Shown here piece by piece: positions 44,083-52,282 of a DNA stretch of 64,000 nucleotides. Positions within the stretch are counted from its first letter, which is position 1. Each line of letters begins with the position of its first letter. The stretch covers positions 186,001 to 250,000 of the forward strand of contig CAJTDS010000001.1 of NCBI GenBank assembly GCA_910575165.1, read 5' to 3'. The translations under genes were made by a program, and so were the position numbers. Origin of the DNA: Eggerthellaceae bacterium (GTDB lineage Bacteria; Actinomycetota; Coriobacteriia; Coriobacteriales; Eggerthellaceae). The notes below the pieces were generated by a model. That model was not told the DNA's origin. It saw only the letters and a list, made by a program, of their open reading frames with translations, and did not search any database.

Positions 44083-44376
44083 GTGGAGGACATGTCCGAC
44101 TACCTCGCGCCGTGCGACGAGCATGTGACGCTGACCAGGAACGGCACGGAGCTGAGCAGGTTCTCCGAGGGCCTGCTCGTCTCCTTCCTGAGGTACGGGG
44201 CGTCGCACGCCGTCGTCAGGCACGAGATGAGCCCGTTCGCGATCGAGAAGCTGTACTCGGGGCTCCGCAACGTGTGCGCCAAGAACGACTACAGGGGGCT
44301 TGCCAAGGTGCACAGGCAGAACGGCAAGCTGATCCTGGTGAGGATGCGCCCGGCAGGGCGCGGAGAGGAGGCATGA
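44083..44376 (+). CDS. Small phage protein, 97 residues
   Basis: GTG 44083 with AGGAGG 7 bases upstream (ATG 44092 is too near). Contains VSFLRYGASHAVVRHEMSPF and a basic C-terminal half. Not recognised. Overlaps the next gene (ATGA). Confidence 0.6.
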   Translation: MEDMSDYLAPCDEHVTLTRNGTELSRFSEGLLVSFLRYGASHAVVRHEMSPFAIEKLYSGLRNVCAKNDYRGLAKVHRQNGKLILVRMRPAGRGEEA

Positions 44377-44639
44377 TGGAGGAACGCGAGCGCGGGGAGA
44401 CGATCGAGGACTTCTCGAAGCGGCTCGACGAGAGGTTCCGCGACGTTTCGGAGGCGGCATCGTCGTTCGTGAGCGGATACGTCGCTGCCACCGTCTACTT
44501 CATGGCCGGCGGAGGGCTCGACGAGGTTCCGGGCGAGCTTGAGAAGAACCTCGACTTCTCGCTGATGCTGTACGTCCTGGGCAGCTCCGGCATGGGCGAC
44601 CACGTGGACGGCGCCCTCGGGAGAGTCGGGGCGCGGTGA
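44373..44639 (+). CDS. Small phage protein, 88 residues
   Basis: ATG 44373. Charged N-terminal helix (ETIEDFSKRLDERFRDVSEA) and a hydrophobic centre (SGYVAATVYFMAGG). Unknown. Confidence 0.55.
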   Translation: MMEERERGETIEDFSKRLDERFRDVSEAASSFVSGYVAATVYFMAGGGLDEVPGELEKNLDFSLMLYVLGSSGMGDHVDGALGRVGAR

Positions 44640-45031
44640 TGGGCGGGAAGGCGATAGTCCGCGCCGTGGTGAGCCCGATGCTCCCCGAGTTCGAGGTGGC
44701 GCTCTGGCACTCGCGCAAGCGGATGCTCCGGCGCCTCGGCAGCCGCGGGCTGTCTCCGAAGCTGCTCGAATGGCCGTGCGCACAGGTGACGGTATGCGGG
44801 AACGCGTACCACGTGCTCGACGAGTCGCCGAAGGGCGCGCCGGAGCACGAGAGGCTCGCTCTGCTCGCCCACGAGGCCGTGCACGTGGCTCTCTGGCACC
44901 TGAGGTCCATCGGCGAGGAGCGGTACGGCGACGAGGAGCTGGCCTACACGGTGCAGGCCGCGTGCGCGGCGCTCTTCGAGGCGCACATAGCCCACGAGGC
45001 CGGCAATGACATGGAGGGGGTGCGCCAGTGA
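44636..45031 (+). CDS. Putative small zinc metalloprotease-like protein
   Basis: 131 residues. HEAVHVALWH gives the HExxH zinc motif with a further His, in the middle of a helix-rich protein, and TVQAACAALFEAHIAHEAG follows. Similar small zincin-like proteins occur in phage early regions; target unknown. Overlaps the methyltransferase start by 4 bases. Confidence 0.65.
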   Translation: MMGGKAIVRAVVSPMLPEFEVALWHSRKRMLRRLGSRGLSPKLLEWPCAQVTVCGNAYHVLDESPKGAPEHERLALLAHEAVHVALWHLRSIGEERYGDEELAYTVQAACAALFEAHIAHEAGNDMEGVRQ

Positions 45032-46230
45032 GGTACATAAGCCTGTTCAGCGGCGTAGAGGCCGCGTCGGTGGCGTGGGAGCCGCTCGGCTGGGAGCCGG
45101 TGGCGTTCGCCGAGGTCGAGCCGTTCCCCTGCGCCGTTCTGGAAGAGAGGTTCCCCGGGGTGCCGAACCTCGGGGACGTGACGAAGGTCGATTGGAGGGA
45201 GTGGCGTGGAAAAGCCGATCTCGTCGTCGGAGGAAGCCCGTGCCAGGCGTTCAGCGTCGCTGGACTACGCAAGGGGCTTGCTGACCCTCGGGGAAACCTC
45301 ATGCTCGAATACCTGCGAGCTTGCTACGAGATTGGACCCGAGTGGATCGTCTGGGAGAACGTCCCGGGAGTTCTATCCGCTGACGGAAGGCGGGCTTTCC
45401 AGGCCTTCCTCGAAGCGGTGGTTGAACTGTGGCCTGGGGGGGGGTTCTGCTGGAGGGTGCTGGACGCTCAGTTCTTCGGAGTGGCCCAGCGACGCCGCCG
45501 TGTGTTCGTTGTCGTCAATACTAGAGACTGGCGACGGGCCGCTGCGGTACTGCTTGAGCGCGACTGCCTGCGCGGGGATTCTCCGTCGAGCCGCGACAAG
45601 AGGAAAGCCCTTGCCGGGCTTCCTGGAGGCGGCGCTGTGGAGCGTCGTGCTCAAGCACCTGGGGAAGCGCATGTGCGAGCTGGTGGATGCGGACCTGGAC
45701 CAGTTCGAGGCGAAGGGGCAGCGCCTGGCGCTGCCTACGCTCTGCAGGTACGTTGCGGATGCGAGGGAGGCGGAAAGGGCGCTTTGCTACAGGAGGACGT
45801 GAGCGCGACGCTCGCAACGTCCAACACGCAGACGCTCTTCCAGCCCACGGCGTGCTACTCGATCGCCGGCGACATCGCGAGGGGAGCCCATATGCGGCAG
45901 AACGGGAAGGGGTGGTCTGACGACGGTGCGTCCCCCACGGTCACGACGCTCGACGTGCCTGCCGTGGCTTTCACGCAGAACCAGCGCGACGAGGTGCGTC
46001 TGGAAGGATGCGACGGGCAGGTTGTCGGAGCAATCGCCGCGAGTCCGGGCTCCAAGAACCAGCATTACGTGTGCATGGCCGATGACGCCGCGAAGTCGGC
46101 GGTTGACTGCGACATGTGCGGCACGCTCAAGCGCGGGGGACTTCCCTTCGTAGCCTACCGAGCAGCGGAGAGGACTACATCGGGACCCTGTGCGCCAGGG
46201 ACTACAAGGGGCCGGGTAACCAGGACATAG
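45028..46230 (+). CDS. C5-cytosine DNA methyltransferase, main part, with G9 tract and a broken C-terminal frame
   Basis: 400 residues. Motif I YISLFSGVEAASVAW, motif IV GGSPCQAFS near 69, motif VI WENVPG near 112, motif VIII QRRRRVFVV near 153. A G9 run (45436-45444) encodes three Gly at about 137-139. A long variable region (GGCEGGGKGALL... type) follows. Near 46160 the expected frame (SSGEDYIGTLCARDYKG, next frame) is left and the ORF ends in an unrelated tail. Motifs IX and X lie in the separate ORF at 46253. Either two frameshifts have killed the gene or it works as a split enzyme. It could protect phage DNA from host restriction. Confidence 0.85.
   Translation: MRYISLFSGVEAASVAWEPLGWEPVAFAEVEPFPCAVLEERFPGVPNLGDVTKVDWREWRGKADLVVGGSPCQAFSVAGLRKGLADPRGNLMLEYLRACYEIGPEWIVWENVPGVLSADGRRAFQAFLEAVVELWPGGGFCWRVLDAQFFGVAQRRRRVFVVVNTRDWRRAAAVLLERDCLRGDSPSSRDKRKALAGLPGGGAVERRAQAPGEAHVRAGGCGPGPVRGEGAAPGAAYALQVRCGCEGGGKGALLQEDVSATLATSNTQTLFQPTACYSIAGDIARGAHMRQNGKGWSDDGASPTVTTLDVPAVAFTQNQRDEVRLEGCDGQVVGAIAASPGSKNQHYVCMADDAAKSAVDCDMCGTLKRGGLPFVAYRAAERTTSGPCAPGTTRGRVTRT
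45436..45444 (+). repeat. G9 homopolymer inside the methyltransferase reading frame
   Basis: Nine G between motifs VI and VIII of the methyltransferase. The present length keeps the frame open through motif VIII. Confidence 0.85.
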
Positions 46231-46252
46231 GCGAAGGGAAGGTGATAGTGCA

Positions 46253-46474
46253 GTGGGATACATCGTCAGACGCCTGACGCCCACGGAGTGCGAGAGGCTC
46301 CAGGGGTTCCCGGACGGATGGAGCGACATCGAGTACAAGGGAAAGCGGGCTGCGGACGGCCCGCGATACAAGGCCATGGGCAACTCCATGGCGGTCCCGG
46401 TCATGAGGTGGATCGGGGAGAGGATAGAGATGGTGGACGACCTGGCGGCCGACATCATCATGGAAGGAGACTGA
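46253..46474 (+). CDS. C-terminal part of the C5 methyltransferase (motifs IX and X)
   Basis: 73 residues from GTG 46253. IVRRLTPTECERLQGFPDGW is motif IX and RYKAMGNSMAVPVMRWIG motif X of C5 methyltransferases. The main ORF upstream lacks both. A purine-rich GGGAAGG lies about 13 bases before the GTG, so separate translation is thinkable but weak. Confidence 0.75.
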   Translation: MGYIVRRLTPTECERLQGFPDGWSDIEYKGKRAADGPRYKAMGNSMAVPVMRWIGERIEMVDDLAADIIMEGD

Positions 46475-46475
46475 C

Positions 46476-46634
46476 ATGGATTGGAACTTCTTGATCGGAT
46501 GCGTCGCAGCAGTGGTCTGCACGGCGCTCGTGTGCGCGGCGGCAATCGAGGTGGCGTCGCGGGTGAGCGCCATGGTCGCCGTGCGCGACCTGCTCGGAGG
46601 GAAACGGGAGGGCGATGATGGCGAACGAGATTGA
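46476..46634 (+). CDS. Small membrane protein, 52 residues
   Basis: ATG 46476 with GAAGGAGA upstream. One hydrophobic segment (LIGCVAAVVCTALVCAAAI) then a charged tail. Unknown phage function. Overlaps the next gene. Confidence 0.6.
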   Translation: MDWNFLIGCVAAVVCTALVCAAAIEVASRVSAMVAVRDLLGGKREGDDGERD

Positions 46635-46875
46635 CGGGCTTATGGGCATAGACGAATGGTCCGGCTTCGTAGACCCGTGGGACAAGGCGGAGGAGCCGGA
46701 CGACCCCTTCGACGAGACCTGCCTCGACTGTGCCGTATGCACCGAGCTCGACGGGAGCGAGGCGCGGTACGCGCTCAAGCCGGGGAGGCGAGTCGGGTGG
46801 TGCCATGGCGAGGAATGCTTCGTAACTGACGAGGACACTGTTAGAGGCAAGCAGCTCGACTGCTTCGAAAGGTGA
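46615..46875 (+). CDS. Small acidic Cys-containing phage protein, 86 residues
   Basis: ATG 46615. CLDCAVCTELDG and WCHGEECF suggest a metal site. Unknown. Overlaps the next start. Confidence 0.6.
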   Translation: MMANEIDGLMGIDEWSGFVDPWDKAEEPDDPFDETCLDCAVCTELDGSEARYALKPGRRVGWCHGEECFVTDEDTVRGKQLDCFER

Positions 46876-47183
46876 TGGTTTGCATGGACGATCTTGAGCT
46901 GCCGGAAGACGTTGCCGCGGACGCCGACGAGGTGTTCCGCTTCGAGCGAGACGTGAGGCCGCAGGACAGGGCGCACGCCTACCTTGGGCGCAACCGGATA
47001 CGACGGGAGCCGTGCGACACGGCGATGCTCTGCACGGTGCTCGACCTGTGCAGGCGCTCCTATGCGGCTGGCATAGCGAAGGGTATGCGGGGGATGGCCA
47101 GCGACGGGCGCGTGTCCGACGCCGCGGAGACCGCGGCGAGGCTCGCCCGCATGTTGGCGGAGATCGAGGAGGAGCTGCTATGA
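46872..47183 (+). CDS. Small phage protein, 103 residues
   Basis: GTG 46872 or ATG 46875. Helical: VLDLCRRSYAAGIAKGMRGM, AETAARLARMLAEIEEELL. Unknown. Confidence 0.6.
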   Translation: MMVCMDDLELPEDVAADADEVFRFERDVRPQDRAHAYLGRNRIRREPCDTAMLCTVLDLCRRSYAAGIAKGMRGMASDGRVSDAAETAARLARMLAEIEEELL

Positions 47184-47395
47184 GGAACAGGTTCCCCGGC
47201 TACTGCTACAAGTGCGGATGCCGCGTGCCCACGGGGTACGGGTTCTTCGAGAAGCTGAGGCGCCCGGAGAACGGCCGCAAATGGCGCGTGCAGTGCGTGA
47301 GGTGCTGCGACGGCCGCGACGTGAGGCCGTGGCACAGGGAGGTCGCCCGCGCGGAGAGGCTGCGGGACGGGAATACGGAGGGAGGCGCTCTATGA
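47180..47395 (+). CDS. Small zinc-ribbon-like phage protein, 71 residues
   Basis: ATG 47180 after GAGGAGG. CYKCGCRVPTG and VQCVRCCDG form a CxxC...CxxC pair; basic. Possibly binds nucleic acid. Confidence 0.65.
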   Translation: MRNRFPGYCYKCGCRVPTGYGFFEKLRRPENGRKWRVQCVRCCDGRDVRPWHREVARAERLRDGNTEGGAL

Positions 47396-48057
47396 GTGAC
47401 GAGAGGAAAACGCCGGCGCAGATACTGCGGCAATGGGCCGATGAGGAATATAACAGCTGCGAACTGTGTAAAAAGCTGACGAACATCGGCAACGATGATT
47501 GCTACGGCGATTGCGCTGCATGGCGCTGCATACTTGCGGATATGGCGGAGGAAGAGGTGGAGAAGGCCCGGGAGGACGGCGTTGCCGCCTACTTCGCGGG
47601 GATGTCGGCGGAGCGAGGATGGCCCGAGCGCGAGCCCTTCGAGCTGGTGGACGAGTACATCGCCCGGTGCTTCGAGCCGCGCTTCGCGGTGATCGAGGGC
47701 AGGGCCGCCATGCCCGGCGACAAGCTGTTGTTCGGCGGCGATCGCGTGACCGTCCGCTACGTGCGTGACGGCCACATCATGACCGACTACACCACGACGG
47801 ACGCCGACGGCAACGAGATCGTCTACCCGTTCGAGCCGGGAGAGCTGTCGTGGGAGCGCCAAGACAGCATGGAGCGTATCAGGGAGGACGCGAGGAAGAG
47901 GATGACCGCGTACTGGGGATGCGAAGGTGTGCTATGCACGGACTGCCCCGCAAAGGTCGGCGGGAAAAGACCGGCAGATCGGTACGGGGTCGGCGAGTGC
48001 ATGAGTGCCATGAAGCTCGACCTCGTTCGACGCACTAAGAAGGTGTGCGGGAGATGA
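47392..48057 (+). CDS. Phage protein of unknown function, 221 residues
   Basis: ATG 47392 after GGAGGGAGG. N-terminal Cys cluster (CELCKKL...CYGDCAAWRC), a central beta segment (LLFGGDRVTVRYVRDG), C-terminal CEGVLCTDCPAK. Metal binding is likely. No family recognised. Confidence 0.65.
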   Translation: MSDERKTPAQILRQWADEEYNSCELCKKLTNIGNDDCYGDCAAWRCILADMAEEEVEKAREDGVAAYFAGMSAERGWPEREPFELVDEYIARCFEPRFAVIEGRAAMPGDKLLFGGDRVTVRYVRDGHIMTDYTTTDADGNEIVYPFEPGELSWERQDSMERIREDARKRMTAYWGCEGVLCTDCPAKVGGKRPADRYGVGECMSAMKLDLVRRTKKVCGR

Positions 48058-48233
48058 GCGAAGAGAAGAGCTGCAGGACGTGCAGCCGGTGGGTGCCGCG
48101 CGACTTCCGCATGGAGTACGGCGACGAGGGCGGCTGGTGGTGCAATGCCGTCGGTACCCGCGTTGACTGGTACGAGGACGGCTACATGCCGTGCCGTGGC
48201 GAGAAGTGGGAGGAGGCCGACGATGACGAATGA
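48054..48233 (+). CDS. Small Cys-containing phage protein, 59 residues
   Basis: ATG 48054. CRTCSRWVPRDF, WWCNAVG and CRGEKWEEA are spaced like a small zinc knuckle. Unknown. Confidence 0.6.
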   Translation: MSEEKSCRTCSRWVPRDFRMEYGDEGGWWCNAVGTRVDWYEDGYMPCRGEKWEEADDDE

Positions 48234-48570
48234 GCTGAAGCCGTGCCCGTTCTGCGGCGGCAGCGTCCATCAGCAGGGGGTCGACAACGTGATCAAGTGC
48301 GATGCATGCGGCGTCACTATCTGCATACCCATGAGCAATAAGCAGGAAGAGGCCTTCGATCAGGGCCTCGTGTTCGACAACTGGGACATTGCGCATGTTG
48401 CCGAGTTCTGGAACGCACGCGCCGAGCGCACGTGCCACTTGAAGGCCGGAGTCGGCGGATGGTTCTGCTCGGAGTGCGGCGTGTTCATAAACAAGGAATG
48501 CATAGCCGATGCGCAACATTGGATCACGCCTCCGTATTGTGCCAACTGCAGAGCGAAGGTGGTGGGGTAG
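48223..48570 (+). CDS. Lar-like zinc-ribbon protein (possible restriction alleviation)
   Basis: 115 residues, ATG 48223. LKPCPFCGGSV and KCDACG at the N-terminus are the Lar-type signature; VAEFWNARA follows at the usual place (eWNtR). A second zinc module (WFCSECGVFI...PPYCANCRA) is added at the C-terminus. In Rac prophage, Lar dampens type I restriction; here the role is by analogy only. Confidence 0.75.
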   Translation: MTNELKPCPFCGGSVHQQGVDNVIKCDACGVTICIPMSNKQEEAFDQGLVFDNWDIAHVAEFWNARAERTCHLKAGVGGWFCSECGVFINKECIADAQHWITPPYCANCRAKVVG

Positions 48571-48858
48571 ATGGCCGAATACTGCAAGATGTGCGAGTGG
48601 AGCATCGAAACAGACGACTATGGGCCGTGCATCAGCATGGATGTGACCGATGACGATGAGGAGTGCCGTGACTTCTCGCCGGTCTTCGCGGGAAAGCCGG
48701 AAAGGTGCGCGGTGTGCGGAGGCGTGCTCGAAGAGGTGGCGATCGCCGGCTACGCAGATGTCGTGTGGGTAATCGAATCGACAGATAAGACGCGGAGACG
48801 CGTCGGGATTGTAGCAGCATGCACGGCGTGCGGCACGCTGAAAGGGGTGAGGCGATGA
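48571..48858 (+). CDS. Small Cys-rich phage protein, 95 residues
   Basis: YCKMCEWS, CAVCGGVLEE and ACTACGTLKG give three CxxC pairs, so zinc binding is likely. Unknown role. ATGA overlap with the next gene. Confidence 0.65.
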   Translation: MAEYCKMCEWSIETDDYGPCISMDVTDDDEECRDFSPVFAGKPERCAVCGGVLEEVAIAGYADVVWVIESTDKTRRRVGIVAACTACGTLKGVRR

Positions 48859-49214
48859 ACGGGTTCTACAGGTTCCCTGAGATTAGACATCGGAACAAGG
48901 TCGGATCGCGCAAGCAGCTCGCGAAGGTGCTCGAAGAGTGCTCGGAGGCCTACGATGCGCACAACGACTGGAGCATCGAAACCGCCTTGTACTGCAGCGG
49001 TGGCTGGGCGCTGGAAAACGTTGTCGAGGCGCGCGACGCCTACGGCATGGAGCTGATGGACGTGATACATGCCGCCGAGACCGTGCTGCGCATGGAGTTC
49101 AGCGAGACCGAGGTGGAGATGCTGCGAGACGCCGTTGAGCGAAAGAACAGGGAGATGGGCTACTACGGCGCGGCCGCGGGAGAAGGAGGCGCGGGATGCA
49201 CAGCTCCAGCGTGA
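48855..49214 (+). CDS. MazG-like nucleotide pyrophosphohydrolase
   Basis: 119 residues, ATG 48855. QLAKVLEECSEAYDA (ExxE) and GMELMDVIHAAETVLR (ExxD) fit the all-alpha NTP pyrophosphohydrolase fold of MazG-like proteins that phages use to shape nucleotide or alarmone pools. Substrate unknown. Confidence 0.75.
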   Translation: MNGFYRFPEIRHRNKVGSRKQLAKVLEECSEAYDAHNDWSIETALYCSGGWALENVVEARDAYGMELMDVIHAAETVLRMEFSETEVEMLRDAVERKNREMGYYGAAAGEGGAGCTAPA

Positions 49215-49438
49215 GGTACCCGCCGCGCATGCCCGCGCAGGCCATGAGCGGCGCGCCGCCCGCCTGGGCGAGGCCCGGCGAGACGAGGGTGTACGCGGTC
49301 GGGCCGGACGGCACGGCGCGGCACGTTAGGACGGAGGCGGCGCCAGCGCGCGTACGGCGCGAGGCGCTGCCGGACGAGCTGAGGAAGGAGGACGTAGATG
49401 GCGGGGACGGAATGGGCGACGACGCCCTACGAGCTTGA
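49196..49438 (+). CDS. Small phage protein, 80 residues
   Basis: ATG 49196, overlapping both neighbours. Pro/Ala/Arg-rich with VYAVGPDGTARHV. Unknown and only moderately supported. Confidence 0.45.
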   Translation: MHSSSVRYPPRMPAQAMSGAPPAWARPGETRVYAVGPDGTARHVRTEAAPARVRREALPDELRKEDVDGGDGMGDDALRA

Positions 49439-51137
49439 CGACGGCACGGTGTGGAGGGGCATGGACGCGGCGGCGCTGCGCATGCTCGACGAGGTGGACC
49501 CGCTGGCGAACCGCCTGCCGGACAACGACGACGAGCTGGTGCGCGAGCTGGCGCTGCTGCGGCCTAAGACGGGGTGGTGCGCCGCGCTCGGATGCACCGT
49601 GTCGTTCCGCTGGCCGGACATGCTGTCGCTGTCGCAGGGCGAGTCGGAGCTGTACGCCGAGGTGGAGCACCTGCACAGGATGCGCCGCATCTGGGCGCTC
49701 TCCCAGGCGCGGCGGGCGGCGGGCGCGGACAAGGCCGCGCGCAAGGCCGCGCTGGGGATGGCGAGGCGGGCGGAGGGCGGCGGCAACTCGGCCAGGGTGG
49801 CCGGGGCCGTGCGGACCGCCAAGAACCGCCTGAGGGTGGAGCCGGAGGAGCTGGACACCGAGCCGACCGTGATGGGCACGCCGTACGGGGTCATGGACCT
49901 CGACGACGGGGAGCTGGTCGCCGAGAAATGGTCCCGCGACGGGTACAACGAGCTGGCGGACGACTCGCCCGCCGAGATGTTCAACGTCACGAAGCAGGCT
50001 GCGGGGATCCCATCCTGCGTGTTCTCGCGCGACCTCGACCTCGACCCCGACCCGCGCTGGGAGGAGTTCGTCCTGGAGGTGTGCTGCGGCGACGCGGACC
50101 TCGCCGGGTACCTGCAGCGGGCGCTCGGCTACTCGATGCTCGGCGGCAACCCCGAGGAGTGCATGTTCGTCGCCTACGGGCCGACGACGCGCAACGGCAA
50201 GGACACGCTGCTCGAATCGGTGAAGGGGGCGATGGGGGAGTACGCCGGCACGGCCGAGCGCACGTTCCTCTCGCGCAGGCGCGGGGAGGGCTCGGGCCCG
50301 GACGAGGCGCTCGCGTCGCTCGTCGGAAAGCGGCTCGTCACGCTCGCCGAGCCGCCCAAGGGCATGGTGCTCGACGAGGGCAAGGTCAAGGACCTCACGG
50401 CCTGCTCGACCCAATCGACGTCGCGCAAGTACGGGGCGCAGTTCGAGTTCGTGCCGCAGTGCACGATCTGGATGAACGTGAACAACCTGCCGAGCGTGAG
50501 CGACGACTCGGTGTTCGAGGGCGGGCGCATCCGCGTCATCCCCTTCGACAGGCACTTCGCCCCGGAGGAGCGCGACCCCTCGCTCAAGAAGAGGTTCGCC
50601 ACCGAGGCGGGCAGGCACACGGCGATGCTCTGGCTGCTCGAGGGCTACCGGGAATGGAAGGAGAGGGGCCTCGACGAGCCGGAGGCGGTGCAGCGCGCCA
50701 CCGACGACTACGCCGACACCGCCGGCACCAGCGCCGTGCGCTTCCTGCGCAAGCACTGCCGTATCAGGGCGGGGGCGCGGTGCGGCGTCAAGGAGGTGCG
50801 CGAGCTGTACGCGGAGTTCTGCGAGAAGCTGCTCGGCGACGCGCCCATGAGCCAGCAGGCCTTCGCCGAGGAGCTGCGCCCGTTCGGCATCGGGAAGAAG
50901 AAGAGCAACGGCAGGCAGTACTGGCTCGGCATGGAGATAGCGTCGCCTGTGGACGAGGCCGAGCGGATCATCGAACGCGCTGCCGGCGACGGTGAGGCGA
51001 AGGAGGCCCGCGAAGCTTCGGAATCGACGCCGGGCGACGAATCGTCGGGCGATGCGAGAAACGTCACTCCGAAAGTCACTGACGACGGCGGAGAAGGCAC
51101 GGAATGCGGCGGAGGCCTCATAATTTACTTACAGTAA
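49398..51137 (+). CDS. D5/P4-type phage replication helicase (primase-helicase C-terminal type)
   Basis: 579 residues from ATG 49398. D5_N-like region (about 130-270), then the SF3-type ATPase: AYGPTTRNGKDTLLESV (P-loop with GKDT in place of the usual GKST/GKGT), LVTLAEPPKGMVLDEGKVK (Walker B region), FVPQCTIWMNVNNLP (sensor/motif C) and RIRVIPFDRHF. A winged-helix-like end follows (GVKEVRELYAEFCEK). It should unwind the origin, with the prim-pol protein at 43290 making primers. An AT-rich region directly after the gene is a candidate origin. Confidence 0.9.
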   Translation: MAGTEWATTPYELDDGTVWRGMDAAALRMLDEVDPLANRLPDNDDELVRELALLRPKTGWCAALGCTVSFRWPDMLSLSQGESELYAEVEHLHRMRRIWALSQARRAAGADKAARKAALGMARRAEGGGNSARVAGAVRTAKNRLRVEPEELDTEPTVMGTPYGVMDLDDGELVAEKWSRDGYNELADDSPAEMFNVTKQAAGIPSCVFSRDLDLDPDPRWEEFVLEVCCGDADLAGYLQRALGYSMLGGNPEECMFVAYGPTTRNGKDTLLESVKGAMGEYAGTAERTFLSRRRGEGSGPDEALASLVGKRLVTLAEPPKGMVLDEGKVKDLTACSTQSTSRKYGAQFEFVPQCTIWMNVNNLPSVSDDSVFEGGRIRVIPFDRHFAPEERDPSLKKRFATEAGRHTAMLWLLEGYREWKERGLDEPEAVQRATDDYADTAGTSAVRFLRKHCRIRAGARCGVKEVRELYAEFCEKLLGDAPMSQQAFAEELRPFGIGKKKSNGRQYWLGMEIASPVDEAERIIERAAGDGEAKEAREASESTPGDESSGDARNVTPKVTDDGGEGTECGGGLIIYLQ

Positions 51138-51376
51138 CAAAAAAAGGAGTGAAAGATAGGGAAGGGATAGTGCAGCTTTCAGGGGATTAGTCACTTTGAA
51201 ATTCAAGTGACCATCTGCATATATACTATCATCAGTGAACGAAGTGATTGTTATTCTTATACTTGTATATAGATAGGAATAATATAAATAGTATATATAT
51301 ATAAAGAGTATTGCACTGAAACGTCACTTGCGTACCTGACCTATCCTCACACCCTTGCTTAGGAAGGAGCTTGCCT
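51138..51376. other. AT-rich island, candidate phage replication origin
   Basis: About 240 bases, strongly AT-rich in otherwise GC-rich DNA (TATATATATA-like stretch near 51290). GTCACTT (51190-51196) and AAGTGAC (51205-51211) form an inverted repeat, another GTCACTT is near 51323 and two GTCACT lie in the end of the helicase gene. No gene inside. Confidence 0.5.
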
Positions 51377-51982
51377 ATGGGAGGCAAGGGAAGCGGGGGC
51401 AGGCGCGGGAGCGGCGTGCCCAGGGAGAGCAACCCGGTGCTGCGGGGGTCCGACCCGTCCGGCGTGGACGCGGCGGTCAACTCGCGGGTGATGAGGTTCG
51501 GCATGGCGCTCATGGGGATGGAGCCGCCAGACTGGCGCGACGAGGCGTCGGTGAGGGGCAGGGTGATGGAGTTCCTGGGGCTGTGCGACGAGCTCGGGAT
51601 AAGGCCGATGGTCAACGGGCTCGCCGCCGCGCTGTGCATGGACAGGCGGGTGCTCTGGGGGCTCGGCACGGGGCATCCGAAGTACGACGGGTGGCACCAG
51701 ATAACGCCCTCGTGCAGGGACGTGGTGCAAAAAGCCTACAACTTTCTGCAGGTTTCCTGGGAGACCTACCTGGTCGAGGAGAAGGGCAACCCCGTCAAGT
51801 GGCTCTTCCTCGGGAAGAACTACTTCGGATACGAGGATCAGACCGTGCGCATCCAGCGCCGGGAGGACGACCGCCGCGACCTGCCCGACCCCGACGAGGT
51901 TGCCGCGAAGTACGCCCTCAGGGTCGGGAGGGAGGCGCCGGCGCTCGAAGCCGTCGTCGAGGATGTCGTGGACGCGGGCTAG
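51377..51982 (+). CDS. terS: Terminase small subunit-like protein
   Basis: 201 residues, ATG 51377 after GGAAGGAG (TTG 51371 possible). Gly-rich start, DNA-binding-like middle (GIRPMVNGLAAALCMDRRVL) and the typical NPVKWLFLGKNYFGYEDQT end of many small terminases. It would recognise phage DNA for packaging. The large subunit gene is not next to it but 4 kb away. Confidence 0.75.
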   Translation: MGGKGSGGRRGSGVPRESNPVLRGSDPSGVDAAVNSRVMRFGMALMGMEPPDWRDEASVRGRVMEFLGLCDELGIRPMVNGLAAALCMDRRVLWGLGTGHPKYDGWHQITPSCRDVVQKAYNFLQVSWETYLVEEKGNPVKWLFLGKNYFGYEDQTVRIQRREDDRRDLPDPDEVAAKYALRVGREAPALEAVVEDVVDAG

Positions 51983-52052
51983 CGACTTTCGGCCTTGCGA
52001 CTTTCCGACTTTCGGGCGTTCCGACTTTCGCCCTTGCGACTTTCCGACTTTC
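51983..52052. repeat. CGACTTTC repeats in a 39-bp duplication
   Basis: CGACTTTC at 51983, 51998, 52006, 52022, 52037 and 52045: two blocks of three with identical internal spacing. Starts directly at the terS stop codon. Confidence 0.8.
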
Positions 52053-52282
52053 CCGGGCCCGCACGCAGGCGCAGTGCGCTCCCGCTTTCGGCACGCGCGC
52101 CCTGGGCGCCGCTCGCACCCGGTGCGCGGCCCGGCGCCGCCGTCGATCCGCGGCTCATGCGCGGGGCGTGCCGTCCGGCTTCGCGAACCGCCCCGCGGGC
52201 CCCGTGCCGGGCTTGCGGGCGCGAAGGCGCAAGGCGACGCGCGGCGAAACGTCGTTTGAAGGCGTTTTTAGCCGAAATAAGG
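52053..52282. other. GC-rich DNA after the CGACTTTC repeats
   Basis: No gene recognised; an Ala/Arg-rich open frame exists without ribosome site. Confidence 0.3.

Noticed and set aside
50183-50236. Altered P-loop GKDT as a sign of an inactive D5 helicase
   Set aside because: Phage members of this family often have RNGKGT-type loops, so D at this place is a modest change and not proof of loss.
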